From Prorocentrum cordatum (taxonomy: Eukaryota; Sar; Dinophyceae; Prorocentrales; Prorocentraceae), in the NCBI GenBank assembly GCA_963575745.1, contig CAUYUJ010016154.1, positions 207,583 through 271,582 of the forward strand: 64,000 nt of DNA, given 5' to 3'. Under the pieces are notes generated by a model that made no database searches, was not told the origin of the DNA, and saw only the letters and a program-made list of their open reading frames with translations. Position 1 is the stretch's first letter, and every line of letters starts with the position of its first letter. The position numbers and the translations under genes were made by a program. This document shows positions 10,302-20,000 of the stretch, one piece after another.

Positions 10302-10948
10302 ACTTTCAGCCGTGGAGGTCCAGACCCAGACCTCGGACGCCAGGCTTCAACCTTGAACGCCTGGGGGGGGCGAACCTGGTCTTGAGCTACGCTGGGAAAA
10401 ATAGGCGGTGCCCCTTTGGGCGGCCCCCTCCGCGCGAGGGCAGGGGGCAGCCTCCGGGGTACCCGGTTTGGGCCCCGAGGGACCACCCCAGCGCAGTCAC
10501 TTCCGCACGTCCCATCCGAGCCCCCCCCCCCCCCCCCCAAAAATAGAGCCACTCGACGCACGCCCACAGTCCGGACGCCGCCCCGTTTGCAGGGACCCCC
10601 GGGGTCCGGACCCCCTGGGTCCGGACCCCCCCGGTCTGGACCCCCTGGGGTCCGGACCCCCCGGTCCGGAACCCCCTGGGATCCGGACCGCGCTACTCAC
10701 CCTTGTCGGGACACCCCTGGGTCCGGAAAACGCCCCCCGGTCCCGGGCATCACCCCTGGGTCCGGACGACATGCCACTTGGGGTCCGGACCCCCTGGGTC
10801 CGGACCCCCCCGCCCCTGGTCCGGACCCCCCCCCCCGTCCGTCGTCACCCCCCCGTCCGTCGTCGTGGTCCCCCGTCCGTCGTCGTCGTGGTGCTCGTGG
10901 TCGTGGTCGTGGTCGTGGTCGCGGTCGCGGTCGCGGTCGCGGTCGCGC
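10280..10948 (-). repeat. intergenic cassette copy 2
   Basis: The longest of the four cassettes. Its GGTCCGGACC array (10568-10825) is more irregular and the spacer differs near 10380-10560, including a run of C. It separates hAT-like copies 1 and 2. Confidence 0.85.
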
Positions 10949-12605
10949 GGTTGAATCGGATGTCCAAGTAACTAGCCATTGCGCATAAGTGGTAGCCGCT
11001 GGTCTCGAACATGTGCTTCCGGGCCATTCTCTCCAAGTCGGCGCCATAAAATCTGCAAAGCTTCTTACCCAGGGCGCCCATGTTGGCCTTCGTCCACGTG
11101 GGGCCGACGGTGTACGAGCGGAGCTCCCTCGGCACCCTCAGCTCTGCAGTCGCCGGGTCGTACGCCCCGCGCGTCTGATGGAGAACAGGGAGAAACAAGG
11201 AAATGGTGCCCTTGTTGGCGTCCCCCTCGAGGGTGCGCGTCGCCGTCAGGAGCGGCCCCATGGCACAACAAATGTCGACGAGCTCCCTGACGCTGGGCTC
11301 GTCCAGGGGCTCTGGGGCAGAGCGCCTGGGGTGGAGGCCGCGAGTGAGGTTGTGAGCCCTGGCGTTCTTGATCAGGGAGACCCAGGACAACAGGGTGCCG
11401 GAGAAGCGAGTCTCGCCTTCTTGCGCGAATGCGCAAGTCGGCACGGGCGGGTTCTGGGACGCCGCGTCTGAAACCAAGGCGTCGTACTCGGAGCCGTTGC
11501 GGTGGTAGTATTTCACAATGGAACGAGCTTTTTTACACACAGGCTCCATGACCTTGCGAATGGCCAACATTGCGGGGTCAGCTTTTCTCTTGCCGGCAGC
11601 AGCCCCCGCGGCGGCGGCGGCGGGTGCGGCCGCGGCGGCGGCGGGTGCGGCCGCGGCGGCGGCGGGTGCGGCCACGGCGGGGGCGGCCGCGGCCGCCGAT
11701 GACGAAGACGTGGAGCTGGTCGAACCTGAACTCGATTCCGTTGAAGAAGAACTCGCCTTGGCGTGACGTTTTTTCGGCCTCGCTGGCGGGACGCTGCGCT
11801 TTCCCGCCAACTGAATCAGATGGCACCCGCACCCAAGGGCGTTCAAGCCCAAGTCGCGAATGCCCTTTCGCGGGGCCGCTTCGTGGTCGGACAGCCCGCA
11901 GACGATGTGGTCTGGCGTCAGGCCGGCAGCAGCCAGAGCTTTCTCCAACATTGACTTGTAAGAGGCAGCATTCTTACGGCCGACCATGTGGAACACCTCG
12001 AGGACGACCGAGTGGCGTTCGAATTCCAGGTCGCACCAGTCGACGATGATGGCGTTGAAATGTTTCGGACAGAGACCTTTTGTCTTCCAGCTGTCGTATC
12101 CGATAGCAAAACGACATCCTTTCTCTGCAGCTGCCCGCACAGCGGCCCTGGACTCCGCAACAATTCCGTCGATGGTGCGGCCGACCTCCTGCGTCATCAC
12201 AGAGCGGCCGCCGAGCTGGCTCAAGCGGGTGATCCCGTCCCGGGCGTCGTCTGCAACACGCACGGGAATCAGGTTTTTGATGACCATGATGACGGCCCAC
12301 TCCCGGGTGAGGTCGTGGTCCACACGCCGCACGGCGCAACCCTCCTCGCGGGGGTGCTCGCGCAGACTCTCCGGGATCTCGTCGGCGTGAAAACGCCGCA
12401 GATGCCGCAGCATGGAGCCCGTGGAGCTCTCCTGCCACACGCACCCGTCATATTCCATTGACGGCATGAAGCCTGAGTCCATGAGAGTTTTCACATTGAG
12501 CACAACAGGTTGTTCGTCCGGCCAGCAGATCTTGCAGAACCGATAGTTGCTGGACAGAGGACGTTTTTCGTGGAAGAACTGGTGCGCCCCTCGCGCCGAA
12601 CGCAT
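10845..12605 (-). CDS. hAT-like (ZBED-type) transposase, intact copy 2
   Basis: An uninterrupted frame of about 586 codons from ATG 12605; an upstream in-frame TTG at 12614 is less likely. A BED-type zinc finger is suggested by CKIC and HLRRFH in the first ~80 residues. Then come GYDSWKT and FNAIIVDW with a catalytic-type Asp, DHEAAPRKGIRDLGLNALG, and GCGCHLIQL, the hAT C-x2-H-type motif. An Ser/Ala-rich linker, WVSLIKNA and MASYLDIRFN (the hAT ASlLDPRFK block) follow. Translation then runs into the cassette's simple repeats (ATATAT, TTTT), so the usual C-terminal dimerisation domain is missing. A relic spliced leader lies about 85 nt upstream. The product would be nuclear and DNA-binding; without the dimerisation region its activity is doubtful. 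Confidence 0.85.
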   Translation of the reverse strand: MRSARGAHQFFHEKRPLSSNYRFCKICWPDEQPVVLNVKTLMDSGFMPSMEYDGCVWQESSTGSMLRHLRRFHADEIPESLREHPREEGCAVRRVDHDLTREWAVIMVIKNLIPVRVADDARDGITRLSQLGGRSVMTQEVGRTIDGIVAESRAAVRAAAEKGCRFAIGYDSWKTKGLCPKHFNAIIVDWCDLEFERHSVVLEVFHMVGRKNAASYKSMLEKALAAAGLTPDHIVCGLSDHEAAPRKGIRDLGLNALGCGCHLIQLAGKRSVPPARPKKRHAKASSSSTESSSGSTSSTSSSSAAAAAPAVAAPAAAAAAPAAAAAAPAAAAAGAAAGKRKADPAMLAIRKVMEPVCKKARSIVKYYHRNGSEYDALVSDAASQNPPVPTCAFAQEGETRFSGTLLSWVSLIKNARAHNLTRGLHPRRSAPEPLDEPSVRELVDICCAMGPLLTATRTLEGDANKGTISLFLPVLHQTRGAYDPATAELRVPRELRSYTVGPTWTKANMGALGKKLCRFYGADLERMARKHMFETSGYHLCAMASYLDIRFNRATATATATATTTTTTTTSTTTTTDGGPRRRTGG

Positions 12606-12689
12606 CGCAGCCAAGGCGCAGGAAGGGGAGCTCTCACAGAAGCCAGGAAGCCGGGGACTACTGCCGACACAGCTTCGACGACAGCGGCT

Positions 12690-12711
12690 CTCGAACCAAA
12701 ATGGCTACGGA
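12690..12711 (-). other. relic spliced leader, hAT-like copy 2
   Basis: 20/22 match to the dinoflagellate leader, about 85 nt upstream of ATG 12605 on the same strand. Confidence 0.8.
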
Positions 12712-13272
12712 ACTTTCAGCCGTGGAGGTCCAGACCCAGACCTCGGACGCCAGGCTTCAACCTTGAACGCCTGGGGGGGGCGAACCTGGCTGACCGCTGG
12801 AAGGCGGGCCCCTTTGGCGGCCCCCCCGCGCGAGGGCAGGGGGCCGCCTCCGGGGTACCCGGGTCCCGAGGGACCACCCCGGCAGCAGTCAACCGCACGT
12901 CCCCCCGACCCAAGAGAGCCCCAAGAGGAGCCCACAGTCCGGACCCCCTGGGTCCGGACCCCCTGGGTCCGGACCCTGGGTCCGGACCCCCCCGGTCCGC
13001 GACCCCCTGGGTCCGGACCCCCCCGGTCCGGACCACCCCGGTGGACCCCCCGGTCCGGACCCCCCCGGTCCGGACCCCCGGACCCCCTGGTCCGGACCCC
13101 CTGGGTCCGGACCCCCTGGGTCCGGACCCCCCCGCCCCTGGTCCGGACCCCCCCCCCCGTCCGTCGTCACCCCCCCGTCCGTCGTCGTGGTCCCCCGTCC
13201 GTCGTCGTCGTGGTGCTCGTGGTCGTGGTCGTGGTCGTGGTCGCGGTCGCGGTCGCGGTCGCGGTCGCGCGG
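12690..13272 (-). repeat. intergenic cassette copy 3
   Basis: Spacer, GGTCCGGACC array (12938-13152) and GGTCGC tract as in copy 1. The spacer is nearly identical to copies 1 and 4; only the array length and order differ. Confidence 0.85.
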
Positions 13273-14926
13273 TTGAATCGGATGTCCAAGTAACTAGCCA
13301 TTGCGCATAAGTGGTAGCCGCTGGTCTCGAACATGTGCTTCCGGGCCATTCTCTCCAAGTCGGCGCCATAAAATCTGCAAAGCTTCTTACCCAGGGCGCC
13401 CATGTTGGCCTTCGTCCACGTGGGGCCGACGGTGTACGAGCGGAGCTCCCTCGGCACCCTCAGCTCTGCAGTCGCCGGGTCGTGCGCCCCGCGCGTCTGA
13501 TGGAGAACAGGGAGAAACAAGGAAATGGTGCCCTTGTTGGCGTCCCCCTCGAGGGTGCGCGTCGCCGTCAGGAGCGGCCCCATGGCACAACAAATGTCGA
13601 CGAGCTCCCTGACGCTGGGCTCGTCCAGGGGCTCTGGGGCAGAGCGCCTGGGGTGGAGGCCGCGAGTGAGGTTGCGAGCCCTGGCGTTCTTGATCAGGGA
13701 GACCCAGGACAACAGGGTGCCGGAGAAGCGAGTCTCGCCTTCTTGCGCGAATGCGCAAGTCGGCACGGGCGGGTTCTGGGACGCCGCGTCTGAAACCAAG
13801 GCGTCGTACTCGGAGCCGTTGCGGTGGTAGTATTTCACAATGGAACGAGCTTTTTACACACAGGCTCCATGACCTTGCGAATGGCCAACATTGCGGGGTC
13901 AGCTTTTCTCTTGCCGGCAGCAGCCCCCGCGGCGGCGGCGGCGGGTGCGGCCGCGGCGGCGGCGGGCGCGGCCGCGGCGGCGGCGGGTGCGGCCACGGCG
14001 GGGGCGGCCGCGGCCGCCGATGACGAAGACGTGGAGCTGGTCGAACCTGAACTCGATTCCGTTGAAGAAGAACTCGCCTTGGCGTGACGTTTTTTCGGCC
14101 TCGCTGGCGGGACGCTGCGCTTTCCCGCCAACTGAATCAGATGGCACCCGCACCCAAGGGCGTTCAAGCCCAAGTCGCGAATGCCCTTTCGCGGGGCCGC
14201 TTCGTGGTCGGACAGCCCGCAGACGATGTGGTCTGGCGTCAGGCCGGCAGCAGCCAGAGCTTTCTCCAACATTGACTTGTAAGAGGCAGCATTCTTACGG
14301 CCGACCATGTGGAACACCTCGAGGACGACCGAGTGGCGTTCGAATTCCAGGTCGCACCAGTCGACGATGATGGCGTTGAAATGTTTCGGACAGAGACCTT
14401 TTGTCTTCCAGCTGTCGTATCCGATAGCAAAACGACATCCTTTCTCTGCAGCTGCCCGCACAGCGGCCCTGGACTCCGCAACAATTCCGTCGATGGTGCG
14501 GCCGACCTCCTGCGTCATCACAGAGCGGCCGCCGAGCTGGCTCAAGCGGGTGATCCCGTCCCGGGCGTCGTCTGCAACACGCGCGGGAATCAGGTTTTTG
14601 ATGACCATGATGACGGCCCACTCCCGGGTGAGGTCGTGGTCCACACGCCGCACGGCGCAACCCTCCTCGCGGGGGTGCTCGCGCAGACTCTCCGGGATCT
14701 CGTCGGCGTGAAAACGCCGCAGATGCCGCAGCATGGAGCCCGTGGAGCTCTCCTGCCACACGCACCCGTCATATTCCATTGACGGCATGAAGCCTGAGTC
14801 CATGAGAGTTTTCACATTGAGCACAACAGGTTGTTCGTCCGGCCAGCAGATCTTGCAGAACCGATAGTTGCTGGACAGAGGACGTTTTTCGTGGAAGAAC
14901 TGGTGCGCCCCTCGCGCCGAACGCAT
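13167..14926 (-). pseudogene. hAT-like transposase copy 3, single-base frameshift
   Basis: Nearly identical to copy 2, but one T is missing from the run at 13850 (gagctttttacac against gagcttttttacac). This splits the frame into an N-terminal 363-codon part (ATG 14926) and a C-terminal 223-codon part. The few substitutions show that duplication was recent or that the copies are being homogenised. All motifs of copy 2 are present across the two frames. Confidence 0.85.
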
Positions 14927-15010
14927 CGCAGCCAAGGCGCAGGAAGGGGAGCTCTCACAGAAGCCAGGAAGCCGGGGACTACTGCCGACACAGCTTCGAC
15001 GACAGCGGCT

Positions 15011-15032
15011 CTCGAACCAAAATGGCTACGGA
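15011..15032 (-). other. relic spliced leader, hAT-like copy 3
   Basis: Fourth copy of the 20/22 leader match, about 85 nt upstream of ATG 14926. Confidence 0.8.
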
Positions 15033-15545
15033 ACTTTCAGCCGTGGAGGTCCAGACCCAGACCTCGGACGCCAGGCTTCAACCTTGAACGCCTGGGGGGG
15101 GCGAACCTGGCTGACCGCTGGAAGGCGGGCCCCTTTGGCGGCCCCCCCGCGCGAGGGCAGGGGGCCGCCTCCGGGGTACCCGGGTCCCGAGGGACCACCC
15201 CAGCAGCAGTCAACCGCACGTCCCCCCGACCCAAGAGAGCCCCAAGAGGAGCCCACAGTCCGGACCCCCTGGGTCCGGACCCCCTGGGTCCGGACCCCCT
15301 GGGTCCGGACCCCCTGGGTCCGGACCCCCCCGGTGGGTCCGGACCCCCCCGGTCCGGACCCCCTGGGTCCGGACCCCCTGGGTCCGGACCCCCTGGGTCC
15401 GGACCCCCCCGCCCCTGGTCCGGACCCCCCCCCCCGTCCGTCGTCACCCCCCCGTCCGTCGTCGTGGTCCCCCGTCCGTCGTCGTCGTGGTGCTCGTCGT
15501 GGTCGTGGTCGTGGTCGCGGTCGCGGTCGCGGTCGCGGTCGCGCG
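15011..15545 (-). repeat. intergenic cassette copy 4
   Basis: Spacer, GGTCCGGACC array (15258-15430) and a slightly shorter GGTCGC tract. On its right the sequence is not hAT-like but a different gene end, so this cassette joins two unrelated genes. Confidence 0.85.
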
Positions 15546-16004
15546 GTTACCTTCGCGCCCTCGCGAGGCCTCCTTGGAGACATGCAATTCTGCGGCCCAG
15601 GCCGCGACGCGCGAAGCGCGATTATCTTCTTGCGTTTTCTTCATCGTTTGAGACACCGGTAGTTGGCCTTCGAGAAGCTCCTCGTCGCCACGGCTGGACG
15701 CAGCTCGGAAAACTGGTGCGTCTGGACCCCGGGAGGGGTCCGAAGACCGAGTTTGAGCAGATTTGGAGTTCCAGTGTCTCAACTCGCCCTTCTCCGATCT
15801 TGCCGGGCGCTTTTGGTGGCGGGTGTGCAAGCGCCGAGAGCTCTGCCAGCAGTCTAGGCCGCCGGTCTGCAGAGACAGCCTCAACGAGAGAAGGAGGAGG
15901 AGGAGGAGGAGGACAGGAGGAGGAGGAGGCGGAGGAGGAGGAGGTGCAGCAGCGGCGGCAGCGGCCAGCGGCGGCCAGCGGCCAGCGGCGGCCAGCGGCG
16001 GCAC
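15546..16004 (-). CDS. unrecognised gene or gene end right of the hAT-like array
   Basis: A minus-strand frame running from about 16004 into the cassette. Past a low-complexity start it reads ordinary mixed sequence such as DEELLEGQLPVSQTMKKTQE and VAAWAAELHVSKEASRGRE before the cassette's ATATAT repeats. It occupies the place an hAT-like gene holds in the other cassettes, so it is probably the 3' end of another gene. No family is recognised and no start can be chosen. Confidence 0.35.
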
Positions 16005-16059
16005 CTCGGCCGTTGCAGCGGCCCCGCTGGGGCAGCGCGCGAGACGCCGAACGGGCCGG

Positions 16060-16105
<46 letters not shown>

Positions 16106-16195
16106 CTCCTCCTCCTCCTCATCCTCCTTCTTCTCCTCCTCCTCCTCCTCCTCCTCTTCCTCCTCCTCCTCCTCCCTCGCCCCCACTGTCCCCAT
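15890..16195. repeat. GGA and CGTCCT/CCT tracts
   Basis: GGA repeats (15890-15945), a GGCCAGCGGC array (15955-16000) and GTCCTC/CTCCTC repeats (16062-16180). No coding signal. Confidence 0.9.
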
Positions 16196-16276
16196 CCCCG
16201 TCGGGGCTGCCGATCGGGACGGCCTGGAATCGAAGCGAATCGAAATCGGGCTGACTGAAATCGCCTCTGCATGGAT

Positions 16277-16497
16277 GCGAAACCGGCCGAACCAACCGAA
16301 CCGAACCGGCCGAACCGGACCGGTCGGAACACATAAAACCGAACCGGTAGAACCGAACCGGCCGAACCGAACCGGTCGAACCGAACCGGTCTACGACAAA
16401 GAACCGAACCGGTCGAACCGAACCGGTTTGCGACGCGAACCGGAACCGGTCGAACCGAACCGGTCGCACATCGAACCGAACCGGACCGGACCGAACC
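16277..16497. repeat. right subterminal GAACCGAACCGG array
   Basis: Same motif and orientation as 4641-4865, ending within the right terminal inverted repeat. Confidence 0.85.
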
Positions 16498-16509
16498 GCG
16501 GCTTTCATG
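16497..16509 (-). repeat. right terminal inverted repeat
   Basis: CGCGGCTTTCATG, the imperfect inverse of 4631-4643, followed directly by the second GTACTA (16510-16515). Confidence 0.7.
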
Positions 16510-17071
16510 GTACTACGACGACGCGTCGGACGTGGACATGAAGCCGTTCTGGCTCGACGGCACCGTGGCCCCCTCCTTGCACGAGGACGCGCTGCCGATC
16601 AGGACGCACCCCGCGAGCGAGCACACTGCTCCCGCTGGAGGTGCTGGAGGGGGTCCGCCGCGCGAGCGCTTCGCGCCGCGGGCCGACCCGCCTCCCCAGG
16701 ACCCGACCCACAGCCCCCCCGACCCCTCCGACTCGGACCCGTCGTCCTGGATCAGGGGTTGGGGTCTTTTCGGCATCAGTTGGAAGGACATCGGCAACCG
16801 CACGCACTGGTTCGCCGAGGGGATGGGCGGGGGCACTTTCAGGGCTGTCGGGAGCTTCAGGTCCGCCTTTTCGACTCGTGAGGCAGGAGGTTGGCTGAGC
16901 TCAGACGGCGGCTGGGTGCTGTACATGGCCGACCAGATGGGCCTCTACCTGTTCGGCTCCGCGTGGCCGCTAGTCGCCGGGCTCGCGGCGATCCTCTCCG
17001 GCACTGGCGTGATCGCGCTCCTGGCCCACAGCCTGAGGACGCTCTTTGCTCCCTGCAGCTGGGCGGCTTGA
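16510..17071 (+). pseudogene. retroelement ORF1, N-terminal membrane part
   Basis: Open frame resuming right after the insertion with YDDASDVDMKPFWLDGTV and ending at a TGA (17069-17071). It has a Pro-rich stretch, then a Trp/Gly-rich region (GWGLFGISWKDIGNRTHWF) and one clear membrane segment, WPLVAGLAAILSGTGVIALL. Downstream of the TGA the same frame stays open for 5.6 kb, so this is the front of one long ORF1 broken by a single stop. Upstream it continues in frame into 4557-4624 once the insertion is removed. No enzymatic domain is recognised. Confidence 0.55.
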
Positions 17072-20000
17072 ACATGCGGTCTGGTGTTGGCATGCTGCCC
17101 CTGCCCGAGGCGCAAGACGCCTGGCGAGGCCAAGATTGATAAGCTGGTCCCGCCGGCGGCCCCGCCCCTCACCGACGTGGTATGGCACGGCCCAGCCGTG
17201 GGTGCAGACCCGACCACTGATTGGTACCGCAAGAGCATCAAGGAGGGCAGGGGCTCCAAGCGTGGCCAGAACGACCTCCTGATCAAGGTCGACTACCGAG
17301 TCGCGCGGCTCAAGCTTAACATGAAGTCCCCGGAGCGCATCAACCGCCAAGGACTGTGGGTCGAGTACGACTCCGTGAAGGGCGCGAGCGACAAGGGCTT
17401 CCGGCGCGAGCTCGAGCAGCGCGACCCGCGCTGGCTTCACCTGTGCCGCTCCGCCGGCTGCACTGGGCGCAAGGGGCGCGAGAACGAGCTGCACTGCAAG
17501 GAGTACGCCGCCCTCGACAACGAGGCCATCGTGGACCCCGGCGACTACTCGAAGTTCACACCATGCAGGATCTTCGTCTGGCTCTGGCGGTGGTTGGGCC
17601 TGACCTACAAGCTGCTGCTGTACGTCATCTCATGGCTTTCGTGCTGCGGGGCGTGCATCTGCCGCCGGCGACGCCGCCGTCGCAAGACTGGCGATGCGGA
17701 GCCTGGCGCGCAGGGGTCCGTGGCGAGGCTGCTCGACCAGGAGTCCGAGTCCGAGGTGGACGTCGAGGACAACCCCTGCGAGGCGGTGAAGGTGGGGCTC
17801 ATGATCAAAGGCAAGATGCGCCCACTGGCGCCTGAAGGATGTCGCGACGCCGCTCGCGGTGAGCCGACCGTGCTGTTGGTGGAGGACGGCCGAGCTTCGG
17901 ACCTCAAGCCCTCCAGTGAGGGGAATGCGACGGCTTGCCTATGCGAGCACCACAAGCAGATCTACAAGGTCCTACGCTATGGCGAGAAGTGCTCTCAGGT
18001 GACGTGCTTCCGCGAAGCGGTGGGCATGGCCTCAGGGGTTCCGCTCTGCCTGCAGCACCTCGGCGGCGACGCTGCCAAAGCGATCAACGACACTTCCACA
18101 GGTGGCAGGTTCTTCGCAGGTTTGCGGCGTCGGACCCAGAGGAGCCCTGCCCCGCGGAGCCGCGCACCAGAGCGGGCCGCTGCCGCTCCAGCCCGGAGCC
18201 GCACTCCAGAGCGCTCCACCCCGGCGGTCCCTGCCCCGGAGGCACCCACCAGCCCAGGCGATCCTGTCCCCGCGCCTGTGGGACCACCGAGGATGCTGTT
18301 TGAGGCGCCGCCGGTCCCAAAGTTCCCCAAGTCGCCCACGCCGCCGCCCATGCCGCTCGGGCAGCATTTCATCGTTCGGGCGAGGGTGCAATGGCCAGAA
18401 GGGGCGCAGTGGATGATTTTCAGGGGAAGGGCAGCCGACGCCGCCGCGGCCAGCACGGTCGCCGAGTACCTTGACGGCGCGATGGCCCTCGAGGTGGAGG
18501 ATCCGACAGGCACCGTCATCCGCTTTCTGGTGAAGCCTGACGGCGTCATCCGTGCACCTGCTCCGGGGCCCTCGGAGCGCCTGCCCGCAGGGTTCATCGA
18601 GGAGATGCTCCACCACGCGCCCTTGGGTTGCGAGGAGCTCGGCATCAGCGTCTTGGCGACCAGCATACCCGAGAAAGTCTGGCACAAGTTGGCTGCGTGG
18701 CACGGGCTCCCCGTGGGCGGCCGCGCCGGGCCACTCAGCGAGGCCCGCTGGCAGCTGCTCCGCGAGAAGGTGGCCAGCTTAGTCCGGTGGCACCCTGAAG
18801 GGGGAGTGGCACCCAGCCCGAGCTTCGAGGCGAGAGCTACCGAGGCAGACGCCAAGTTGCGCAGCCACTGGCAACGGCTGGACCGTAGCAGCTCGCCCAA
18901 GCCGCCAGCTGGGTCTGCCCGGAGAGGTTCGCGCTCCCCGTCAGCCGAGGGCGGGCGCGCAGCTAGCTCCGAGGCACCCGCATCGGGAGAGAGCCATCAG
19001 GAGGACGACGGCGGGGATATGATGGCATGCTACTTGGAGGAGAAGGCCCGGGGATCGAGCGACGCAGCGGCGGTGCAGAGTGTGGCCGCCGGCTTCGGCG
19101 AGGAGGCCCACCAGGTGCTCGCCGACCTCATCCGCTACGCCCAGCACCTCAGGCAGCAGACGACCGAACCTGAGGAGCTCGCACGGCTCGATGGGCACAT
19201 CGGCAGCTGGGAGGCGCTGCAGCAGGTGCCTTCACGGCCTCAGACCCCGGAGGCAGCGCCGAGCAGCCTGCAGGGTCTGCTCAAGCTCCCGCCCGAGCGC
19301 CACCGCTCGCAAGGGCTGCCGGCCGCCCAGGCCGATAGCGCGCCCTCGATCGAGACGCGGCCGCCCCGCCCGCCAGCAGCGCCTGCACCGGCGCTCGCAC
19401 TTGGGCTGCGGGACACCGGCCCCCTGCCGGCCGCGGCTGGGCTCGCCCCAGTCGTTCGCCCACAAGCTCCAAACGTTGGGGCCCTATTCCGCTACGACCA
19501 TCACATTAGCGACTTGGGTTTACTCCCAGGTCTGGCTGCAGCTCCGGCACGCTATGCCGCGGGAGCCCCAGAGGAAGGCGGAGGAAGCGACCCGTTTGGC
19601 CTCATGCAGCCCGGAGCACCCTTGGATGCGAACACCGCGCGGATGCTGCACGCCCTGGAAGGGGTCGCTAGCGCCCGCCGAGGCGACAAGGCGGCCCAGC
19701 GCGGGACGGTGGCGGCATTGGGAAGAGCGGAGGAGTTGGACGTCTACTTGGCGCGCGGGTGCGGCCAGCTGACGGTGGAGGTCTGCGACGAGGTCCTTGG
19801 GCGCGAGCTGTTCTATGCTCTGCGCCGGACCTGCGAGCAGAACAAAGCCCTGATGCTCGCGGTCGAAGCGCCCACGACGGTGTCCAATCGGATCGCGATG
19901 GCCTGCGCCTCGCTCAGCTTCGGCGGCAGCAGCCTGGACAACCTGGCTCCGCGGTCGGCCTCAGCGGCGGACTTCCCGACATACAAGACGGTCGCGTTCG

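Larger units (their letters stand above)
4631..16509 (-). mobile_element. 11.9-kb TIR element carrying tandem hAT-like transposase genes
   Basis: The insertion begins CATGATGGCCGCG and ends CGCGGCTTTCATG: 13-bp inverted repeats matching at 11 positions, flanked by GTACTA. Removing it fuses the retroelement reading frame across the site without a stop or shift. Just inside each end are GAACCGAACCGG arrays in the same orientation. The cargo is on the minus strand: an unrecognised gene, three hAT-like transposase copies and a Glu-rich gene, separated by a repeated intergenic cassette. Known hAT elements usually make 8-bp duplications, so either this is a variant or another transposase moved it. 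It is younger than the retroelement it interrupts. Confidence 0.75.

Noticed and set aside
4631-16509. The 11.9-kb insert as a canonical hAT element
   Set aside because: The duplication is 6 or 7 bp, not 8, and the hAT genes lack the dimerisation domain. The family of the mobilising enzyme is left open.
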